Both the position numbers and the translations under genes were made by a program. Below are positions 1 through 9,211 of a stretch of DNA of 9,211 nucleotides, one piece after another (within the stretch, counting starts at the first letter, position 1; each line of letters starts with the position of its first letter). Origin of the DNA: Pseudomonadales bacterium (GTDB taxonomy: Bacteria > Pseudomonadota > Gammaproteobacteria > Pseudomonadales > DT-91); contig JABSRR010000151.1 in the NCBI GenBank assembly GCA_013215025.1, forward strand, positions 1 to 9,211, read 5' to 3'. A model generated the notes under the pieces. It was given only the letters and a program-made list of their open reading frames with translations, was not told the DNA's origin and ran no database searches.

Positions 1-2
1 CC

Positions 3-224
3 CAGCAAGAACAGCCATGCCCTGAACAGTTGGTCGAATTCTGGAGTAATTTATCGACAGATCATCGACATCGCATTGATGTACCTGCTTTTTTATTGCA
101 TACCAACTGCATGTATTCGAAACGCAGCACTGAGTTTCATCTAGCCATGCTAGAGCGTTTGGATAACCCATCAAATCCAAAGCTTACCGAGCAGCTCGAA
201 CGCTTGTTCAACGCACAACTTTAA
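3..224 (+). CDS. 3' end of an unrecognised protein gene (partial)
   Basis: The reading frame is open from the left window edge and ends with TAA at 222-224, so about 73 codons of the C-terminus are visible. The first visible residues are QQEQPCPEQLVEFW, and a TTG at 30-32 is the only start-like codon near the edge. I read this as an internal leucine and the gene as continuing leftwards, because the frame stays open to the edge and no ribosome binding site precedes the TTG. The visible part is soluble and mostly helical in character, ending in a charged helix (PKLTEQLERLF). It has no membrane segment and no motif I can assign to a family. It converges on hemE with 173 bp between the two stops. 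I cannot name a function. A spurious frame is possible but less likely, given the protein-like composition and the lack of a competing gene on the other strand. Confidence 0.55.
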   Translation, partial: QQEQPCPEQLVEFWSNLSTDHRHRIDVPAFLLHTNCMYSKRSTEFHLAMLERLDNPSNPKLTEQLERLFNAQL

Positions 225-257
225 GCTCGGTAGTTTCAGACAGAAAAACCATGAAGG

Positions 258-279
258 CAGCGTTATATATTGAACGCTG
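258..279. other. 7-bp inverted repeat in the convergent intergenic region
   Basis: CAGCGTT (258-264) and AACGCTG (273-279) are perfect inverted repeats around an 8-base AT-rich loop. The position, 34 bp behind the stop of the plus-strand gene, would suit a terminator. However, no T-run follows on either strand, so I do not call it an intrinsic terminator. It could be a transcript-end stabilising hairpin or chance. Confidence 0.3.
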
Positions 280-325
280 ATGCTTGAGGGCTATTTCTAG
301 TTAAGCCTAACGTTACTGAACCATT

Positions 326-350
326 AAAAATGGCCCATTGATAAGCCATT
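326..350 (-). terminator. Possible intrinsic terminator of hemE
   Basis: Read on the minus strand, AATGGC (350-345) pairs with GCCATT (334-329) around a 10-base loop, and the stem runs straight into a short T-stretch (TTTTT at 330-326). It lies 48 bp behind the hemE stop. The stem is only 6 bp and the T-run is short, so the call is weak. A second imperfect inverted repeat (AAGCAA 361-366 with TTGCTT 387-392) sits directly behind the hemE stop and could instead protect the 3' end. The remainder of 225-397 shows no reading frame or other signal. Confidence 0.35.
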
Positions 351-397
351 CTAAGATTAGAAGCAATTGATGAAGCTAAGTCATTCTTGCTTTTCAT

Positions 398-1453
398 TTA
401 GCGGCGAGAGAACTCCCCAACCGCTTCGATAAACACACCCGCATTTTCAGGGCTTACATCCGGCGTAATGCCATGACCCAGATTAAACACATGACCACTC
501 CCTGAGCCGAAGGCGCTTAAGATACGTTTAACCTCGTTACGAATCGCCGTGGGAGATGCATAAAGCATGGTTGGATCCATATTACCCTGAAGCGCAACCT
601 GATCACCCACCCTCTGCTTAGCGTTAGCGATATCCGTGGTCCAATCTAAACCTAAGGCATGTGCACCAGTTGCAGCCATAAGTTCAAGCCATTGGCCACC
701 ATTTTTCGTAAACAGAATACATGGCACTTCACGGCCTTCATGCTCTTTGATCAAGCCATTGACGATCTGCTGCATATAATCTAACGAAAACGCTTGATAG
801 GCTGGGCCTGTCAGTGTGCCACCCCAGGTATCAAATATTTGCACAGCTTGCGCACCAGCTCGAATCTGTGCATTCAAATAGTCGGTCACGCTAGCAGCTA
901 ATTTGGATAAAAGCTGGTGCATCAGCGCTGGCTGATCATATGCCATCGCTTTTGCCATACGAAAGTCTTTACTGGAACCACCCTCAACCATATAAGTAGC
1001 TAATGTCCAAGGGCTACCGGAAAAGCCAATCAGCGGCACACTGCCGTTAAGTGCTTTACGAATAGTGGTAACCGCGCGCATAACATAATCCAAATGGTCA
1101 TCGGCTGTAATCTCTTCTAACTGATCTAAATCCTGCTGCGAGCGAATTGTGCGAGTGAATTTTGGCCCCTCACCGGTTTCAAAATAAAGGCCCAAGCCCA
1201 TGGCATCCGGAATCGTAAGAATATCGGAGAATAAAATAGCGGCATCCAAGGGGTATCGATCAAGCGGCTGCAGCGTTACTTCACAAGCCAACTCTGCATT
1301 TTTGCACAAGCTCATAAAATCACCTGCCTGTGCTCTGGTAGCCCGGTACTCAGGTAAATATCGACCTGCCTGACGCATCATCCATACCGGCGTTTGATCA
1401 ACCGGCTGCCTCAGTAAAGCACGCAGAAATCGGTCATTCTTCAATTCAGACAT
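398..1453 (-). CDS. hemE: Uroporphyrinogen decarboxylase (HemE)
   Basis: This cytosolic enzyme removes four acetate carboxyl groups from uroporphyrinogen III to give coproporphyrinogen III in heme synthesis. It needs no cofactor. The 351-residue product is close to the usual length of about 354. Visible signatures are [10 protein letters not shown] (22-31, with the substrate-binding arginines R27 and R31), the catalytic aspartate in FSDILT (D77), the second family signature [14 protein letters not shown] (142-155, with Y154), and NLGHGI with H327 near the C-terminus. All expected key residues are present. I chose ATG at 1451-1453 because [18 protein letters not shown] matches the family N-terminus exactly and a weak GGAT ribosome site lies 7 bases upstream. 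The frame extends 12 codons further to a GTG at 1487-1489, but that codon lies in a terminator stem. The gene follows gltD by 66 bp, separated by that terminator, and I see no convincing promoter of its own. Confidence 0.97.
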   Translation of the reverse strand: MSELKNDRFLRALLRQPVDQTPVWMMRQAGRYLPEYRATRAQAGDFMSLCKNAELACEVTLQPLDRYPLDAAILFSDILTIPDAMGLGLYFETGEGPKFTRTIRSQQDLDQLEEITADDHLDYVMRAVTTIRKALNGSVPLIGFSGSPWTLATYMVEGGSSKDFRMAKAMAYDQPALMHQLLSKLAASVTDYLNAQIRAGAQAVQIFDTWGGTLTGPAYQAFSLDYMQQIVNGLIKEHEGREVPCILFTKNGGQWLELMAATGAHALGLDWTTDIANAKQRVGDQVALQGNMDPTMLYASPTAIRNEVKRILSAFGSGSGHVFNLGHGITPDVSPENAGVFIEAVGEFSRR

Positions 1454-1477
1454 AATATTTATCCATTTAAAGTCAAT

Positions 1478-1502
1478 AAAAAAGCCCACGTGTGTGGGCT
1501 TT
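1478..1502 (-). terminator. Rho-independent terminator behind gltD
   Basis: A perfect 9-bp stem (AAAGCCCAC at 1481-1489, GTGGGCTTT at 1494-1502) closes a 4-base loop. On the minus strand the GC-rich half ends in six T's (complement of the A-run 1478-1483) and then ATT, the classic intrinsic terminator layout. It starts 17 bases after the gltD stop and ends about 24 bases before the hemE ATG. On the plus strand the stem is followed by only three T's and then A's, so it should act mainly in the gltD direction. Confidence 0.85.
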
Positions 1503-1519
1503 AAAAATCAAACGTTTGC

Positions 1520-7413
<5,894 letters not shown>

Positions 7414-7420
7414 GTCGGAA

Positions 7421-7440
7421 TCTCACAACTATATATATAT
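7421..7440 (-). promoter_or_regulatory. gltB ribosome binding site next to an AT dinucleotide repeat
   Basis: On the minus strand a GAGA Shine-Dalgarno-like element (7424-7421) sits 7 bases before the gltB ATG. Only six bases separate it from an 11-base alternating TA tract (7430-7440). The tract would be unstructured or weakly self-pairing in the leader and may help keep the ribosome site open. Confidence 0.5.
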
Positions 7441-7451
7441 CAATAACTTAG

Positions 7452-7487
7452 AAAAAAATTAACGCTTCAAAAAGCACTAAGCTTGAA
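7452..7487 (-). other. Leader hairpin followed by a T-tract upstream of gltB
   Basis: On the minus strand, TTCAAGC (7487-7481) can pair with GCTT plus GAA (7475-7472 and 7468-7466), leaving a 5-base loop and a 3-base bulge. A run of seven T's lies further on (complement of 7452-7458). The same segment holds a direct repeat on the plus strand (GCTTCAAAAA 7464-7473, GCTTGAAAAA 7481-7490, nine of ten bases alike). The layout recalls a weak attenuator in the gltB leader. The stem is short and bulged and seven bases separate it from the T-tract, so chance is quite possible. Confidence 0.22.
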
Positions 7488-7500
7488 AAATGGGAGGCTT

Positions 7501-7529
7501 ATTTTACACGCGCTGATGCGTCAGGACAA
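7501..7529 (-). promoter_or_regulatory. Sigma70-type promoter candidate for gltBD
   Basis: Reading the minus strand, TTGTCC (7529-7524) is a -35 element with four of six consensus bases. A spacer of exactly 17 bases leads to TAAAAT (7506-7501), a -10 element with five of six. An A-rich stretch just upstream of the -35 (complement of 7530-7536) could act as an UP element. Transcription would begin near 7494, giving a leader of about 80 bases. A near-palindrome, CTGATGCGTCAG (7513-7524), fills most of the spacer and touches the -35, a position where a bound repressor would block RNA polymerase. A perfect TATAAT (complement of 7552-7557) lies further upstream but has no well-placed -35. I see no sigma54-type element in the 204-bp gap. 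Confidence 0.55.
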
Positions 7530-7591
7530 ATTTTTTAGCATTAACAGCTTGATTATATGACAGAAAGTCAAGCAGAAATCTGAGTATATAA

Positions 7592-7611
7592 TCGTAGTGA
7601 AGTCTTTACGA
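7592..7611 (-). terminator. Weak hairpin directly behind aroB
   Basis: TCGTA (7592-7596) and TACGA (7607-7611) form a 5-bp inverted repeat with a 10-base loop, beginning 7 bases after the aroB stop. On the minus strand it is followed by TTATATAC rather than a proper T-run, and the stem has low GC. If it terminates at all it is leaky, so aroKB transcripts may run on into gltB. Confidence 0.15.
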
Positions 7612-7617
7612 CAATAA

Positions 7618-8697
7618 TTACCCGATATTGTCCACGATGACTTGATGCATCAATTCAGCATCATAGTCATCAGATATAAATGCATTACCCAATTCACGTA
7701 TTAATACGAGCCTAATAGCACCATGGATATTCTTTTTATCGACCGCCATAACGGATAAAAAGGCCTCAAGCGAAGAATCAGCGGGCGCCAATAATGGCAG
7801 TGCTGCTCGCTGCAGTAGTTTTTTTGCTCTTTCTAAAATGGCTGGCTTAATCATGCCCATTCTTACCGACAGATCAAGCGCCATAACCATGCCTGCCGCT
7901 ACCGCTTCACCGTGCAACCAAGCGCCATAACCTTGGTTAGATTCTATCGCATGACCAAAAGTGTGGCCTAAATTTAGAATGGCACGAACGCCGCCCTCTT
8001 TTTCATCAGCCGCAACCACCTCAGCCTTGATCTCACATGAACGCTGAATAGCATAAGCAAGGGCATCTGACGATTTTGCCATTAATGCGTCGATATTTTG
8101 CTCAAGCCAATGAAAAAAATCAGCATCGGCGATTAAACCATATTTAATTACCTCAGCAAGGCCAGCCGATAGCTCGCGTGCAGGCAGCGTTGAGAGCGTA
8201 TTGATATCAATAAAAACTGCCTTGGGTTGATGAAAGGCACCGATCATATTTTTACCGCGCGCGTGATTTACTGCGGTCTTACCACCCACCGATGAATCTA
8301 CTTGCGATAATAAGGTAGTTGGCACCTGAATGAAGTCAATGCCGCGTTGATAGCAAGCAGCAGCAAAGCCCGTCATATCCCCTACAACACCGCCACCCAA
8401 TGCAATTAATAGGCTTGAGCGGTTTAATTGTGCGGCGAGCATAGCATCAAATATGCTCTCTAATTGCGTCATCGTTTTATACTGCTCGCCATCAGGAAGC
8501 GTAATAACCGCATCCGCCTGCTTACCCAAGGCCAACTCCAAAGCATCAAGGTATAATGGCTTTATCGTTTCATTACTTACAACCGCAATCTTTTTATTAC
8601 CGATAATTTGCTGCAGCTCAGACTGACGCTGGTCTAAGCAATTTGCCTGCACATAAATTGGATAGCTACGCTCGCCTAAATCAACTTGAAGCGCCAT
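7618..8697 (-). CDS. aroB: 3-dehydroquinate synthase (AroB)
   Basis: This is the second shikimate-pathway enzyme. It converts DAHP to 3-dehydroquinate in the cytosol using NAD+ and a divalent metal, usually zinc. The 359-residue length matches the family (about 360). NAD-binding landmarks are DGEQYK (69-74) and GGGVVGDMTGF (101-111), followed by PTTLLSQVDSSVGGKTAVNH (126-145), which includes K140. The three metal ligands are in place: E182 in AEVIKYG, H245 in LNLGHTFGH and H262 in LHGEAVAAG. The start MALQVDLGERSYPI agrees with the family LGERSYPI N-terminus, so ATG 8695-8697 is secure, although its ribosome site (GGA about 10 bases upstream) is poor. It lies 46 bp behind aroK with no terminator between them, so it is probably co-transcribed with and partly translationally dependent on the upstream genes. 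No anomaly is seen. Confidence 0.97.
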   Translation of the reverse strand: MALQVDLGERSYPIYVQANCLDQRQSELQQIIGNKKIAVVSNETIKPLYLDALELALGKQADAVITLPDGEQYKTMTQLESIFDAMLAAQLNRSSLLIALGGGVVGDMTGFAAACYQRGIDFIQVPTTLLSQVDSSVGGKTAVNHARGKNMIGAFHQPKAVFIDINTLSTLPARELSAGLAEVIKYGLIADADFFHWLEQNIDALMAKSSDALAYAIQRSCEIKAEVVAADEKEGGVRAILNLGHTFGHAIESNQGYGAWLHGEAVAAGMVMALDLSVRMGMIKPAILERAKKLLQRAALPLLAPADSSLEAFLSVMAVDKKNIHGAIRLVLIRELGNAFISDDYDAELMHQVIVDNIG

Positions 8698-8743
8698 GAA
8701 AAGATTCCAGAGTGAGAAATAAAAGAGGCCTAATTGTAGCGAT

Positions 8744-9211
8744 TCAGCTCAGGCTTTTCCAATACTCTATTATTTGATCGACCACGATTCGCGGCCGATT
8801 ATGGTCAGTTGAAACTGTCAAGGATGAGACTTCACGATAAAAAGGTTCACGCTGCACCAACAATTGCGCAAGCGTTTCTTTAGGGTTGGCGGTCTGTAGC
8901 AGCGGCCGATTTTTATCTTTTGCGGTTCTGGCAAACTGCTGCTCGACAGAAGTCGATAAATAAATGACGCCAGGTAATTTTCTCAGCATCAGGCGATTTT
9001 CCGCCAAATTGACAATGCCGCCGCCGGTAGAAATGACAGAGGGTGGCTTGCACAATACATCCTGCAACATCGCTTGCTCACGCTTACGAAAACCGTCCTC
9101 GCCTTCAACGTCAAAAATCCAAGGAATATCGGCACCCGCTTTATCAATAATAAGCTGATCAATATCTAAAAAAGGAAGTTTTAAATGGGTGGCTAAGGAC
9201 TTGCCTATAGT
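8744..9211 (-). CDS. aroK: Shikimate kinase (AroK), 5' end outside the window
   Basis: This enzyme phosphorylates shikimate at the 3-hydroxyl with ATP, the fifth step of the shikimate pathway. The frame is open to the right window edge and 155 codons are visible, so about 18 of the usual 173 or so are missing. The first visible residues TIGKSLATHLKL align with the stretch just after the Walker A GxGKS of family members, so the ATP-binding loop itself lies outside. Visible landmarks (counted from the edge) are the shikimate-contacting D16-x-D18 in FLDIDQLI, IPWIFDVEGEDGFRKRE (29-45) with the substrate-binding arginine R42, the TGGG motif (62-65), and the lid segment KDKNRPLL. The ATG at 9068-9070 is internal, since the conserved protein continues upstream of it. 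Pairing with aroB is the common gammaproteobacterial arrangement. The symbol aroK rather than aroL rests on this context. Confidence 0.95.
   Translation of the reverse strand, partial: TIGKSLATHLKLPFLDIDQLIIDKAGADIPWIFDVEGEDGFRKREQAMLQDVLCKPPSVISTGGGIVNLAENRLMLRKLPGVIYLSTSVEQQFARTAKDKNRPLLQTANPKETLAQLLVQREPFYREVSSLTVSTDHNRPRIVVDQIIEYWKSLS

Noticed and set aside
30..224. A complete small gene starting at TTG 30.
   Set aside because: The frame is open upstream to the window edge and no ribosome site precedes the TTG, so a truncated larger gene is more likely.
7552..7577. A perfect TATAAT with a nearby TTGACT upstream of gltB.
   Set aside because: The two hexamers are only 8 bases apart, far too close for a promoter, and no acceptable -35 lies 16-18 bases upstream of the TATAAT.
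8964..9158. A 64-codon plus-strand frame opposite aroK.
   Set aside because: It is antisense to the conserved TGGG region of shikimate kinase and is explained by that coding sequence.
9197..9211. GKS at the right edge looked like the Walker A motif of AroK.
   Set aside because: The spacing to the DxD motif (15 residues from the edge threonine to the first D) matches the TIGR segment that follows GAGKS in family members, so this is the post-Walker helix and the true P-loop lies outside the window.

Overview
The window reads as an ordinary chromosomal housekeeping segment of a gammaproteobacterium. Protein sequences look closest to pseudomonad and marine gammaproteobacterial versions (from memory, not from a search). 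The gene order aroK-aroB-gltB-gltD-hemE also matches the pseudomonad arrangement I recall, in which pilQ precedes aroK. All five recognisable genes lie on the minus strand, so in transcription order they run from the right edge to the left edge. I see no mobile elements, CRISPR arrays, RNA genes, or regions of foreign base composition.

Right part (7618-9211): aroK (shikimate kinase, 5' end cut off by the window edge just after its Walker A motif) and aroB (3-dehydroquinate synthase), 46 bp apart and probably co-transcribed. They supply steps of the shikimate pathway to chorismate. A 204-bp gap follows. It carries a good sigma70-type promoter candidate for the next unit.

Centre (1520-7413): gltB and gltD, the large and small subunits of NADPH-dependent glutamate synthase (GOGAT), 26 bp apart. 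They form one enzyme that turns glutamine plus 2-oxoglutarate into two glutamates. A strong rho-independent terminator (1478-1502) lies directly behind gltD.

Left part: hemE (uroporphyrinogen decarboxylase, 398-1453), an essential heme-pathway enzyme. Its correct start is 12 codons inside the longest open frame, because the longer GTG start falls in the terminator stem. A 173-bp convergent intergenic stretch (225-397) follows, then the 3' end of an unrecognised plus-strand gene that enters from the left edge.

I did not find a novel system. The observations worth a second look are small regulatory ones: the terminator squeezed between gltD and hemE with little room for a hemE promoter, a palindrome inside the gltB promoter spacer, a leader hairpin and AT repeat before gltB, and the absence of the DamX/SPOR-like gene that I recall between aroB and gltB in pseudomonads.
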